From: JBNLBT01 sp050303435 | GTDB lineage: Bacteria > Pseudomonadota > Gammaproteobacteria > Xanthomonadales > Marinicellaceae | Assembly: GCA_050303435.1 (NCBI GenBank) | Contig: JBNLBT010000015.1 | Location: 1 to 50,852 of the forward strand | Reading direction: 5' to 3' | Length of the DNA stretch: 50,852 nucleotides | Part shown: piece by piece, positions 1 through 7,291 of the stretch | Layout of the letters: each line of letters starts with the position of its first letter | Numbering within the stretch: position 1 is the stretch's first letter | Translations under genes and position numbers: made by a program | The notes under the pieces: model-generated | Database searches by the model: none | What the model was told of the DNA's origin: nothing | Seen by the model: only the letters and a program-made list of their open reading frames with translations

Positions 1-407
1 GCTTCGAAGTAGGCATCAATTTCAGTTTCATGCCCAGGGAAGTGTTCCTTGAATTCCATTTTCAGGGCGGCTTCCGGACGCCCCACTTGCATCTCGAAGT
101 CGTCGGGAAAATGCAAGGTGTCGTAGACGGTGCCGAGCGGGTGGAAATCTATGGTCCCGCCGCTGAGCCAGTCGAGAATTTGACCCGCCCGCTGATCGTG
201 TCCAAAGGTGCCGCAATAATGCAGTCCCACGTCCCAGCTGAATCCATTGCGCGAAAAGGCGTGGGTCAACCCGCCAAAGAAATCCGCCTGTTCCAGTAAG
301 AGCACTTTGTGGCCCAGGCGCGACAGGGCCGTGGCCGTGGTCATGCCGCCCATGCCCGAGCCGATGACGATCACGTCGTGTTCATTTTTTGCTGTTTCTG
401 TGCCCAT
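1..407 (-). CDS. FAD-dependent phytoene desaturase/retinol saturase-like oxidoreductase (partial, N-terminal part)
   Basis: The gene runs off the left edge of the window, so only about 135 N-terminal residues are visible. Reading from the ATG at 407, preceded by a good GGAGG ribosome site at 412-417, the protein starts MGTETAKNEHDVIVIGSG and continues into GMGG, the dinucleotide-binding GxGxxG fingerprint of FAD enzymes. A conserved acidic end of the second strand (LLLEQ) follows, then a GGLTHAF stretch typical of the carotenoid desaturase / all-trans-retinol 13,14-reductase group (NAD(P)/FAD-dependent amine-oxidase-like superfamily). The probable substrate is a polyene or lipid-like molecule, but the substrate-binding domain lies outside the window and the exact reaction cannot be named. 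There is no signal peptide, so a cytoplasmic or membrane-associated flavoprotein is expected. It is the most downstream visible gene of a minus-strand series. Confidence 0.8.
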   Translation of the reverse strand, partial: MGTETAKNEHDVIVIGSGMGGMTTATALSRLGHKVLLLEQADFFGGLTHAFSRNGFSWDVGLHYCGTFGHDQRAGQILDWLSGGTIDFHPLGTVYDTLHFPDDFEMQVGRPEAALKMEFKEHFPGHETEIDAYFE

Positions 408-524
408 GGCCACCCTCCGCTGATGCGTTCTCTCTGAAGTCATCATAACTCCAATGTTCGCAATTGCAAAATAAGGGGCTTAAACCAGTGATAGATTCAA
501 TTGAGTGTGGCGGTTGCGTAAAGG

Positions 525-1052
525 TTATTGTTTGAGAGACTGGCTGTGATAGAAACCAATCCCATAAAACATCAGCGCGATCATTATACCCAACCCCCAC
601 GGCGACAAGCCGCTGACAACAACCGGTGCCCCACGGACTTCGAATTGCAGGGTTGGGCCGAAAGGGATCGGGATCAAATCGGGTGGAAGCGGCAAGGCAT
701 TGCTGGGGTCGACCCAGTAGACTTGCAATGAATATTGTCCCTCCGGCAATTGACCCAACGGGTAATAGACCCTGGGTGCGGGAGATACTGGCACGGCGAT
801 GCAGATCAGATCGTTGAGGGAGATTGCGGTCAAGTCGAAATGTTGTCCGGTGCGTTCAAACAGATGTGTTTGTCCAGCGCCGTTCTGTATCGGCAGCGTC
901 AGGCAGGGTGGGTACAATCGTTCAAACAAACCCCCCCGGATTTCGTCACCAACATGAGGAAACGGTGGGTCAATGATCACTGGCGGCTCGAAGCCGGCCT
1001 GTGCGCTGACGGCAACGCCAATCAGCATGACCAGTGTGGTGAGGCGTCTCAT
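525..1052 (-). CDS. secreted protein with IPTL-CTERM-like C-terminal anchor
   Basis: 175 residues from the ATG at 1052. I prefer this start to an upstream in-frame one because it opens directly on a signal peptide (MRRLTTLVMLIGVAVSAQA, cleavage after AQA) and removes an overlap with the preceding gene. The mature part is proline-rich and predicted beta-rich, with two well-separated cysteines (CLTLP and LICIAVP) that could form a disulfide. The C terminus is GLSPWGLGIMIALMFYGIGF followed by HSQSLKQ: a short SPWGL motif, a hydrophobic helix and a polar end. That resembles the IPTL-CTERM sorting tail (typically IPTLSxWGL plus helix plus basic residues), although the basic end is weak here. I infer an exported protein tethered or sorted through its tail. 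No enzymatic function can be assigned. Confidence 0.7.
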   Translation of the reverse strand: MRRLTTLVMLIGVAVSAQAGFEPPVIIDPPFPHVGDEIRGGLFERLYPPCLTLPIQNGAGQTHLFERTGQHFDLTAISLNDLICIAVPVSPAPRVYYPLGQLPEGQYSLQVYWVDPSNALPLPPDLIPIPFGPTLQFEVRGAPVVVSGLSPWGLGIMIALMFYGIGFYHSQSLKQ

Positions 1053-1068
1053 CTGTACAATGGGCTGT

Positions 1069-1455
1069 TCATTCCGACTTTTGAGTGCCGCTCGGTCGGC
1101 TGTGCTTGCGCAGCAGATAAAAGTATGCGCCCACATTGAGCGCCGACACGGCCAGCATCGCCCAGCGGAACTGAGGAGGCGTCAACTCAAGTTTCACTGT
1201 GGGATTGTTTACGCTGTATAAGAGATAGACCACCCACATCGCCACAAAAGCGAAAGTGATTATAACGCCCGTGGCTTTCAATGGTTGTGTGTAAATATTT
1301 CTGATTCCTTCTCGCGTTTGCAGAAAAAAATACAACGCAAGAAAACACCAACCAAACAGAAATGAATGTTCTTTGGCATTTTCGGCGTCGATGAGCACCC
1401 AGGCCAGCAACAGGCCGTTGAGCAACAGCCACAGGTGCAGTTTCCAGTGTTTCAT
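1069..1455 (-). CDS. hypothetical small membrane protein, about four transmembrane segments
   Basis: 128 residues if translation begins at the ATG at 1455; a GTG at 1467 in the same frame would add four residues (MRRA) and cannot be excluded, as neither start has a clear ribosome site. The protein is mostly hydrophobic, with segments around residues 4-22 (LHLWLLLNGLLLAWVLI), 32-46, 60-82 and 98-115, and short polar loops. The C-terminal tail is basic (RKHSRPSGTQKSE), which suggests it lies in the cytoplasm. I do not recognise the family. It lies 16 bases before the CTERM-like secreted protein and 22 bases after another membrane protein on the same strand, so these genes are probably co-transcribed. 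Confidence 0.65.
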   Translation of the reverse strand: MKHWKLHLWLLLNGLLLAWVLIDAENAKEHSFLFGWCFLALYFFLQTREGIRNIYTQPLKATGVIITFAFVAMWVVYLLYSVNNPTVKLELTPPQFRWAMLAVSALNVGAYFYLLRKHSRPSGTQKSE

Positions 1456-1489
1456 CGCGCGGCGCACTGATATATGTTGTGCGCCCGAA

Positions 1490-2092
1490 TCAATGCAATT
1501 TCACATCCGGCCACAACCAGGCGAAGGTGGCAGCGGTGACGGCGGCGTAGACCAGCGCGTCGATCAGGTAGCGCACGCAGTTGGACCAGGGGTGGCCGAA
1601 CCAGATGGAGTAGGGGATCAGGCCGTAGCCAAAAGTCAGAAAACCGGTGGCCATGACCATGCGGAGAACTTCATTGTATTCACTGCCGCGAGTCAGGGAC
1701 AAGGTGGCCACGTAGGCGATCAGGGCGCAACCGATCAGGAAAAATGCGAATTGCTGGATCAACAGTTTGCCCATCGGCGGCAGGCCGTTGGGGAACACGG
1801 AGATCATGGCGATCGGACCCTGCTTGAATTTTTCCTGCATCGCCGGGTCGTTCATTTCACTCATGTCCTTGCAGTGTGGCGTGTGGTACAGGCCGGGGCC
1901 CGGCTGGCCCTGGCGCAGCGCGTCGGCGACGGCGTCTTCGTTGGGCAGTTTCTTGTAGTCCGCGTTGTGGTGCTTGATCAGCATGTGAATGATGGCGCTG
2001 AAAATCCAGCAGAACACGGCGCCCAGCAGAATGGGCAGCCACAGTTGTATGATGGAAACCGAAATGAGCTGTTTTATGGATGATGCCGACAT
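1490..2092 (-). CDS. conserved hypothetical integral membrane protein
   Basis: 200 residues starting at the ATG at 2092, which has a GGGAG ribosome site nine bases upstream. A first membrane segment (residues about 12-36) is followed by a long polar loop (residues 40-100) rich in charged residues and carrying HHNADYKKLPNEDAVADAL and the HTPHCKDM stretch. Three further membrane segments fall near residues 108-130, 143-160 and 172-195. The loop contains several histidines and one cysteine that might bind a metal, but no known motif is complete. I do not recognise a named family. It sits in a row of four small membrane or exported protein genes on the minus strand; their common job is not visible from the sequence. 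Confidence 0.7.
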   Translation of the reverse strand: MSASSIKQLISVSIIQLWLPILLGAVFCWIFSAIIHMLIKHHNADYKKLPNEDAVADALRQGQPGPGLYHTPHCKDMSEMNDPAMQEKFKQGPIAMISVFPNGLPPMGKLLIQQFAFFLIGCALIAYVATLSLTRGSEYNEVLRMVMATGFLTFGYGLIPYSIWFGHPWSNCVRYLIDALVYAAVTAATFAWLWPDVKLH

Positions 2093-2171
2093 GAGGATTC
2101 TCCCGTCTTTTTAATGTGTGCGCACCAGTATACAACAAGTTAATTGGGCCGGTGCAATGCGAAAGACGGGC

Positions 2172-2648
2172 CTATTTGTGTTTTTCCCGCCGTTTTAGTT
2201 CCTGTCGATACATGGCCTTTATTTCACCCATGAAACCCGGGTCCATCGGCACAAAGGGCCGCAGGAAAAGACTCAGGGTCAAATTCACACAACCCAGGGT
2301 CAGCAAGGCCATGGCCATCATCCAGGCACGCTCGACGCGGCCATGGTCCACGCCATAAATCTGAGTCATCACGTACCAGCCCAACACCGCGATCGCGCCC
2401 ACAGCAAAGCCCGTGACTGTCAGATGTTGCGGGTATTTAGGCCAGGCCATCAGCCACATCACCGCAATCAAATCGAAAGAAAAGATCAGATACAACGCCC
2501 ATCTGGGCGCTTCATAATACAGGGCGATCACCGGTATGATCAGTGCCAGCATCAACAGGGTGCCGTTCTTGAAACCCTGCCAGAACAGACAGATAATCCA
2601 GGCCAGCGACCAGCCGATGGCCACCGCGATCAGGCGTTCTTCAGACAT
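2172..2648 (-). CDS. hypothetical integral membrane protein
   Basis: 158 residues with four to five predicted membrane segments (about residues 6-24, 28-45, 48-68, 76-95 and 110-128) and a cytoplasmic, very basic C terminus (MYRQELKRREKHK). The ATG at 2648 has no strong ribosome site, and 65 bases separate it from the deaminase gene upstream on the same strand, so translation may depend on the upstream message. No catalytic motif or family signature was recognised. The size and topology recall small permease subunits, but nothing supports a transport role specifically. Confidence 0.6.
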   Translation of the reverse strand: MSEERLIAVAIGWSLAWIICLFWQGFKNGTLLMLALIIPVIALYYEAPRWALYLIFSFDLIAVMWLMAWPKYPQHLTVTGFAVGAIAVLGWYVMTQIYGVDHGRVERAWMMAMALLTLGCVNLTLSLFLRPFVPMDPGFMGEIKAMYRQELKRREKHK

Positions 2649-2713
2649 GAGGTGTTTGGTTGCAAATCAATCGTCAAACAGTATAGCGCACACCCGTGCG
2701 ATGTGTGCAGAAA

Positions 2714-3718
2714 TCAGTCCACGCGCATGAATTCCGCCAGTTCGTCCTTGAGAGTCTGTTTGCGGTCCGGATCGGCGAAACTGGCGTCGATGGCGTTGGC
2801 GCTCATGCGCACCACTTCGCCGAAGCGCACGTCGCAGTGGCGCATCACCTGATCCATGTTGTCCAGCAGAAACGCACCAAAATGCGCCGGGTCGTCGGAA
2901 TTGATGGTGACGTTCAATCCGGCGTCCAGCATCGCGCGGATCGGGTGATCGGCCATGGATTCACATACGTTGAGGCTGACATTCGAGCAGGGGCACACGG
3001 TCAGTGGTACCTGGGTTTCGGCCAGGCGCTGCACCAGCGCGGGGTCCTCCATGGCGCGGATGCCGTGATCGATGCGCGCGGCGCCCAGGTCATCCAGCGC
3101 CGAGGCGATGTATTCGGGCGGTCCTTCCTCGCCGGCGTGCGCAACCACCGGCAGGCCGGCCGCGCGCACCGCGTCGAACACCGCTTTGAAAGCGGCCGGC
3201 GGGTGCGGCACTTCGATGGCCGCGAGGCCAATGGCCAGCAATTTGTCGCGGTGCGGTTGCAGGGCCTGCCAGTCCTCGGCCGCGGCCTGCACGCCGAGGT
3301 GGCGCACAAAACAGGGCATCAGGCCGCCTGAAATGTCGAGGTTGCGTTCGGCGTCGATGAAGGCCTGGTGGATGCCGTCGATCACCATCGCCGCGTCGTG
3401 GCCGCGGTCGGTGTAGGTGCGGATGTCGCAGAACACTTCGGTGTGGCGGATGTTTTCCGCGCGGCAGCGGTTCAGGTAGGCCGTGGTGATGGTATAAAAA
3501 TCCTCGGCTTCACACACCACTTCGGTGGCCTTGAGGTACAACTGCACGAATTCGGTGAGGTCTTTGAAATGGTAGGCCGCCTGCACATCCTGTAATGTTT
3601 GCCAGGGCAGGCGCACGCCGTTTTTGTCCGCCAGTTGCAGCAGCATGTCCGGCATCATGGTGCCTTCGATGTGGACGTGGAGTTCGGTTTTGGGCAGCTT
3701 TTCGAGTCGCGGATGCAT
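2714..3718 (-). CDS. adenine deaminase / adenosine deaminase family hydrolase
   Basis: 334 residues of the metal-dependent adenosine deaminase superfamily, full length. The zinc ligands and active site are all visible: HVH at residues 14-16, HAGEEGPPEYI with His194 and the catalytic Glu197, the IDHG motif with His218, and the SDDP motif with Asp275/Asp276. The GEEGPPEYI and SDDPAHFG signatures match the adenine deaminase branch (fungal Aah1 and the Pseudomonas PA0148 type) better than classical adenosine deaminases, so conversion of adenine to hypoxanthine in purine salvage is the likelier reaction. That choice is inference from motifs. It is cytoplasmic. A probable extended -10 element on the minus strand (TGC-TATTAT, plus-strand 3754-3759) lies in the divergent region shared with accA. 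Confidence 0.88.
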   Translation of the reverse strand: MHPRLEKLPKTELHVHIEGTMMPDMLLQLADKNGVRLPWQTLQDVQAAYHFKDLTEFVQLYLKATEVVCEAEDFYTITTAYLNRCRAENIRHTEVFCDIRTYTDRGHDAAMVIDGIHQAFIDAERNLDISGGLMPCFVRHLGVQAAAEDWQALQPHRDKLLAIGLAAIEVPHPPAAFKAVFDAVRAAGLPVVAHAGEEGPPEYIASALDDLGAARIDHGIRAMEDPALVQRLAETQVPLTVCPCSNVSLNVCESMADHPIRAMLDAGLNVTINSDDPAHFGAFLLDNMDQVMRHCDVRFGEVVRMSANAIDASFADPDRKQTLKDELAEFMRVD

Positions 3719-3753
3719 GCGTAGTATTGCTCATTGCGTTGAATTGGCGCCAC

Positions 3754-3802
3754 ATAATAGCACGAATAAGCGCTGGTAGATACGCGTCGATGTGCGTAAA
3801 AT
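3754..3802. promoter_or_regulatory. divergent promoter region between the deaminase gene and accA
   Basis: The 111-base gap separates divergent genes. On the minus strand an extended -10 (TG-C-TATTAT) occupies plus-strand 3754-3759 and suits the deaminase. On the plus strand a TAAAAT -10-like hexamer at 3797-3802 lies about 30 bases before the accA start; no good -35 box accompanies it, so that half is tentative. Confidence 0.35.
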
Positions 3803-3829
3803 AGCCGTTGCCTTGAACGCAGTGAACAC

Positions 3830-4789
3830 ATGAAAACAGATTACCTTGATTTCGAACAGCCGCTGGCTGAACTGGAAGAAAAAATCGATGAATTGCGCAA
3901 CGTCAGTGACGACAATTCAATTGACATCGAAGAAGAGATCAAGCGCCTGAAAAATAAGCTGGCGAACAGAACCGAACAAATTTTTTCGCGTCTGACCGAT
4001 TGGCAGATTGCGCAGCTGGCGCGTCATCCGCGGCGCCCGTACACGCTCGATTACATCGAGCTGATGTGCCAGGACTTCGAGGAATTGCACGGCGATCGCG
4101 CCTACGCGGAAGATTACGCCATCGTCGGCGGACCGGCCAAATTCTGCGGTCAGTCGGTGATGGTCATCGGCCACCAGAAAGGCCGCGACACCAAATCCAA
4201 GGTCAAACGCAATTTTGGCATGCCGCGCCCGGAGGGCTACCGCAAGGCGCTGCGCCTGATGCGTCTGGCCGAACAATTCAACATGCCGATATTGACCTTC
4301 ATTGACACCCCGGGCGCCTACCCCGGCGTGGACGCGGAAGAACGCGGCCAGAGCGAGGCGATTGCGAAAAACCTGGAGGTCATGTCGGATCTGAAAGTGC
4401 CGATCATCGCCACGGTGATCGGTGAAGGCGGTTCCGGCGGCGCGCTGGCCATCGGCGTTTCGGACGTCACGCTGATGCTGCAATACAGCACCTATTCAGT
4501 GATTTCACCGGAAGGCTGCGCCTCGATTCTGTGGCGCACCGCAGAAAAAGCCGAAGAGGCCGCCGAGGCCTTGTCCATCACGTCTGAAAAACTGCGTGAG
4601 CTGGGCCTGATCGATGAAGTCATCAAGGAACCGCGGGGCAGTGCCTACCGCGACCCGGAAGCCGTGGCTGAAAATCTGCGGCGCGCCATTGAGCAGCGCC
4701 TCAAATCACTGCAGTCCTTGAGCGTCGATGAGCTGGTGCAAAAACGCTACCGGCGCCTGATGAGCCATGGGGTCTTCAGCGAAGCCTGA
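3830..4789 (+). CDS. accA: acetyl-CoA carboxylase carboxyltransferase subunit alpha
   Basis: 319 residues, the usual length for AccA. With AccD it forms the carboxyltransferase that moves the carboxyl group from biotinyl-AccB to acetyl-CoA, giving malonyl-CoA for fatty-acid synthesis in the cytoplasm. The sequence opens MKTDYLDFEQPLAELEEKI like other AccA proteins, with an N-terminal coiled region (residues 8-50). It then carries the crotonase-fold core: GDRAYAEDYAIVGG, the KSKVKRNFGMPRPEGYRKA block near residue 125-145, FIDTPGAYPGVDAEERGQ near 160, GEGGSGGALAIGVSD near 200 and VISPEGCASILWR near 224. The gene overlaps the next one by 23 bases. accD is not in the window. Confidence 0.97.
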   Translation: MKTDYLDFEQPLAELEEKIDELRNVSDDNSIDIEEEIKRLKNKLANRTEQIFSRLTDWQIAQLARHPRRPYTLDYIELMCQDFEELHGDRAYAEDYAIVGGPAKFCGQSVMVIGHQKGRDTKSKVKRNFGMPRPEGYRKALRLMRLAEQFNMPILTFIDTPGAYPGVDAEERGQSEAIAKNLEVMSDLKVPIIATVIGEGGSGGALAIGVSDVTLMLQYSTYSVISPEGCASILWRTAEKAEEAAEALSITSEKLRELGLIDEVIKEPRGSAYRDPEAVAENLRRAIEQRLKSLQSLSVDELVQKRYRRLMSHGVFSEA

Positions 4790-6113
4790 TTCGCCGCTGT
4801 TTGACGTCGCCAGGTTGCCGCAGGCCCGCCGCTACTGGGTGGGCTTCAGCGGTGGCGCCGATTCCACCGCATTGCTGCATGTGCTGAGCCACGATCCACG
4901 CACAAAAGACCGCGTGCACGCGCTGCACATCAATCACCGCCTGCAAGCTCAATCCGATGCCTGGGCCGCGCACTGCAGCGAGCAATGCCGCGCGTGGGGC
5001 GTGCCGTTGCACATCGAAACCCTGCAGTTGCCGGACGATTCAGAAAACACCGCGCGCACGGCGCGGCAAGCCTGTTTCAGAGAGCACCTCAAGAGCGGCG
5101 ATGTGTTGCTGTTGGGGCACCACGCGCGCGACCGGATCGAAACCGTGTTGTTCAATTGGCTGCGTGGCAGCGGTTTGAATGGCCTGTCGGGCATGGCCGA
5201 GCGGCGCGGGTTTGCCTCTGGCCTGCTGGCGCGGCCCTTGTTCGCCTGTACGCCGGAACAGATTCGCGCGCACCTGCGGGACCACGCTGTGGATTGGATT
5301 GAAGACCCCAGCAACGCCACACTGCGGCACCGGCGCAACCGCATCCGCCACACGCTGTTGCCGGTGCTGCGGGAAATCAACGCCGGCGCCGAACAGAACA
5401 TCGCCCGCGGCGCCGACAACCTCGCCGCCAGCCAGGATTTGCTGGCGGCCCTGATTCCCGCCTGCAACCCATTGCCACTGGCCACTCTATTGGCGCTGCC
5501 AGCGGGTGCGCGCGTGGCCTATCTGCAGCATTGGCTGTTGCATTTTGTGCCCAGATTGCCTGAGCAACGGCAAATGGCGGCGTTTGTTGACAGCCTGCCG
5601 GATGAAGGGCAGTGCAATCACGCGCAACTGCGGGTTGAGGGTTGGGTTGTGCAGCACTGGCGGGGCGGCGTGTACGCGCTGCACGCGCCGCGCGCCGTGC
5701 CGACTGAATCGTTTGACTGGGATGCGCGCGCGCCGTTAAGGCTTGGAGAGTCGCGGCAGTCCATGCGCATGGACGTTGCCGGCGGCGATGACAGCGCCGT
5801 GCCGCGCTGGGATGTGCGCGTGCGTTTTGGCTGTCGTGGCGAGGCCATTCTGTTGCCGGGTCGAAGCACGCATCAACGGGTGAAAAAATTGTTGCAGGCC
5901 GCTGCGCTGCCGCCGTGGGTGCGCGCGCAATTGCCTTTTGTGTTTGCCGCCGATGATGGCGCCCTGCTGGCGGTCGGTGATGTGCTGCACTCGGCGCGGC
6001 TTCATGAATGGCAGCAGCGGCACGGCCTGAGATTGACCTGGCAGCGTCCCGAATGGCGCCTGCGCCCGCGCAGCGAAGCGGATGCGGCGAGCGCCGATAA
6101 TGATGGGCTTTGA
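4767..6113 (+). CDS. tilS: tRNA(Ile)-lysidine synthetase
   Basis: 448 residues. TilS activates cytidine 34 of the tRNA-Ile CAU anticodon with ATP and attaches lysine, so that the tRNA reads AUA; it is essential in most bacteria. The PP-loop ATP motif SGGADST is at residues 28-34, followed by the HINH stretch and the LLLGHHARDRIET block, and the RHRRNRIRHTLLPVL segment that defines the family. The C-terminal third holds the substrate-binding domains, including the HQRVKKLLQAAALPPW motif near residue 370. The start chosen lies inside the accA end, 23 bases before its stop; accA-tilS order is common in gammaproteobacteria and the overlap suggests coupled translation. The gene is unusually rich in CGC/GCG codons, which creates a long antisense open frame that is not a gene. 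Confidence 0.95.
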   Translation: MGSSAKPDSPLFDVARLPQARRYWVGFSGGADSTALLHVLSHDPRTKDRVHALHINHRLQAQSDAWAAHCSEQCRAWGVPLHIETLQLPDDSENTARTARQACFREHLKSGDVLLLGHHARDRIETVLFNWLRGSGLNGLSGMAERRGFASGLLARPLFACTPEQIRAHLRDHAVDWIEDPSNATLRHRRNRIRHTLLPVLREINAGAEQNIARGADNLAASQDLLAALIPACNPLPLATLLALPAGARVAYLQHWLLHFVPRLPEQRQMAAFVDSLPDEGQCNHAQLRVEGWVVQHWRGGVYALHAPRAVPTESFDWDARAPLRLGESRQSMRMDVAGGDDSAVPRWDVRVRFGCRGEAILLPGRSTHQRVKKLLQAAALPPWVRAQLPFVFAADDGALLAVGDVLHSARLHEWQQRHGLRLTWQRPEWRLRPRSEADAASADNDGL

Positions 6114-6138
6114 GCGGCGGTGTTGCTAAAATACGCGC

Positions 6139-6342
6139 ATGAGCAAACAGACTTTTGAACAATCCATGACGGAACTGGATCGCATTGTTGAGCGCATGGA
6201 ACAGCCCGAATTGCCGCTGGAAGAATCCCTTAAACTGTATGAAGAGGGTGTGCGGCTGACGCGCCTGTGCCAGAAAATGCTCAGCGACGCGGAAAAGAAA
6301 ATAGAACAATTGATGCAGGACAGCGATGACGGCGATGAATGA
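6139..6342 (+). CDS. xseB: exodeoxyribonuclease VII small subunit
   Basis: 67 residues, normal for XseB. It binds the large subunit XseA in a complex that degrades single-stranded DNA to oligonucleotides during repair. The sequence is the typical short helical pair: FEQSMTELDRIVERMEQPEL, then PLEESLKLYEEGVRLTRLC and an acidic tail (DAEKKIEQLMQDSDDGDE). It starts 25 bases after tilS and overlaps ispA by 17 bases, the standard xseB-ispA arrangement, so the two are translationally coupled. xseA is not in the window. Confidence 0.95.
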   Translation: MSKQTFEQSMTELDRIVERMEQPELPLEESLKLYEEGVRLTRLCQKMLSDAEKKIEQLMQDSDDGDE

Positions 6343-7228
6343 AAGCGCCGCGATGCAGCAGAGTCGGCATGACCACCGGCGACGCATTGATCATTTTCTG
6401 TCCTTGCACCTGACGCGTCAGACGCCCACCGCACAGCGTTTGCAACAGGCCATCGAGTACACCCTGCTGGCCGGCGGCAAACGCATCCGTCCGTTGCTGG
6501 TGTACACCGTGGCCGAATCGGTTGATGTGTCGCTGCAGCAGGCCGACTTCATTGCCGGTGCGATTGAAATGATTCACGCCTATTCTTTGATCCACGACGA
6601 TTTACCGGCCATGGACAACGACGATCTGCGCCGCGGCAACCCCACCTGTCACATCCAGTTTGATGAGGCCACGGCGATTCTGGCCGGCGATGCGTTGCAG
6701 GCCATGGCCTTTGAGTTGATCAGCCAGATGCCGGCGCCGGCGGAAGCCGTGGTGCACCTGGTCAATGCGCTGGCGCGTGCCTGCGGCGTGGCCGGCATGG
6801 CCGGTGGCCAGTCACTGGATCTGGAGGCGGAAAATGCGCCGCCGGATTTTGCTCACCTGCAATCAATTCATCAATTGAAGACCGGCGCCCTGTTGAGTGC
6901 CTGCGTCGACATGACCGCGCAATTGAACGCGTCGCTGAGCAAAGACACCTTGGCTGGATTGCACCGCTTTGGTCGACATTTCGGCATCGCCTTTCAGATT
7001 GTGGATGACATTCTCGATGTCACCAGCGACACCGACACGCTGGGCAAGCCGGCCGGCTCGGACAGCCAGAACAACAAAATGACCTATCCGGATTTGCTTG
7101 GCATTGATGGCGCGCGCCAGGCCGCGACGTCGCACATTGCACAGGCGCGTCAGGCGCTGTCGGACATGCCGCTGAATGCACAGGGCCTGTGGTCGCTGAC
7201 CGAGCTGATTCTGAATCGTTCGAGTTAA
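6326..7228 (+). CDS. ispA: (2E,6E)-farnesyl diphosphate synthase
   Basis: 300 residues, a standard short-chain trans-prenyltransferase. It condenses isopentenyl diphosphate with dimethylallyl and geranyl diphosphate to make farnesyl diphosphate, the precursor of undecaprenyl phosphate and the quinone side chain. The GGKRIRPLL motif is at residues 50-58, the first aspartate-rich motif DDLPAMDNDDLRRG begins at residue 91, and the second, DDILDVTSD, begins at residue 237. Two small residues in the chain-length region (AYSLIHDD) fit a C15 product. It overlaps xseB by 17 bases. The usual downstream partner dxs is absent; instead a convergent gene follows after 63 bases. Confidence 0.95.
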   Translation: MTAMNESAAMQQSRHDHRRRIDHFLSLHLTRQTPTAQRLQQAIEYTLLAGGKRIRPLLVYTVAESVDVSLQQADFIAGAIEMIHAYSLIHDDLPAMDNDDLRRGNPTCHIQFDEATAILAGDALQAMAFELISQMPAPAEAVVHLVNALARACGVAGMAGGQSLDLEAENAPPDFAHLQSIHQLKTGALLSACVDMTAQLNASLSKDTLAGLHRFGRHFGIAFQIVDDILDVTSDTDTLGKPAGSDSQNNKMTYPDLLGIDGARQAATSHIAQARQALSDMPLNAQGLWSLTELILNRSS

Positions 7229-7265
7229 GGTTTTTTATTCTGCCATTGCTGCGATGCGCTGGCCC

Positions 7266-7280
7266 CGGGCCTGAGGCCCG
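7266..7280. terminator. small GC hairpin between convergent ispA and esterase genes
   Basis: A perfect 6-bp stem (CGGGCC / GGCCCG) with a TGA loop lies in the 63-base gap after ispA. A T-run (TTTTTTA) occurs before it, not after it, so it is not a classical intrinsic terminator in the plus direction. It may still help separate the two convergent transcripts. Confidence 0.3.
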
Positions 7281-7291
7281 AATTCATTGAC

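Noticed and set aside
1373..2083. 236-residue plus-strand open frame rich in Gly/Val/His/Gln
   Set aside because: It mirrors the minus-strand membrane protein gene, which has a good ribosome site and clear hydrophobic segments.
5377..6387. 336-residue open frame antisense to tilS
   Set aside because: It is a by-product of GC-rich codons: Arg/Ala/Pro/His-rich with no ribosome site, and the opposite strand encodes a clear TilS.
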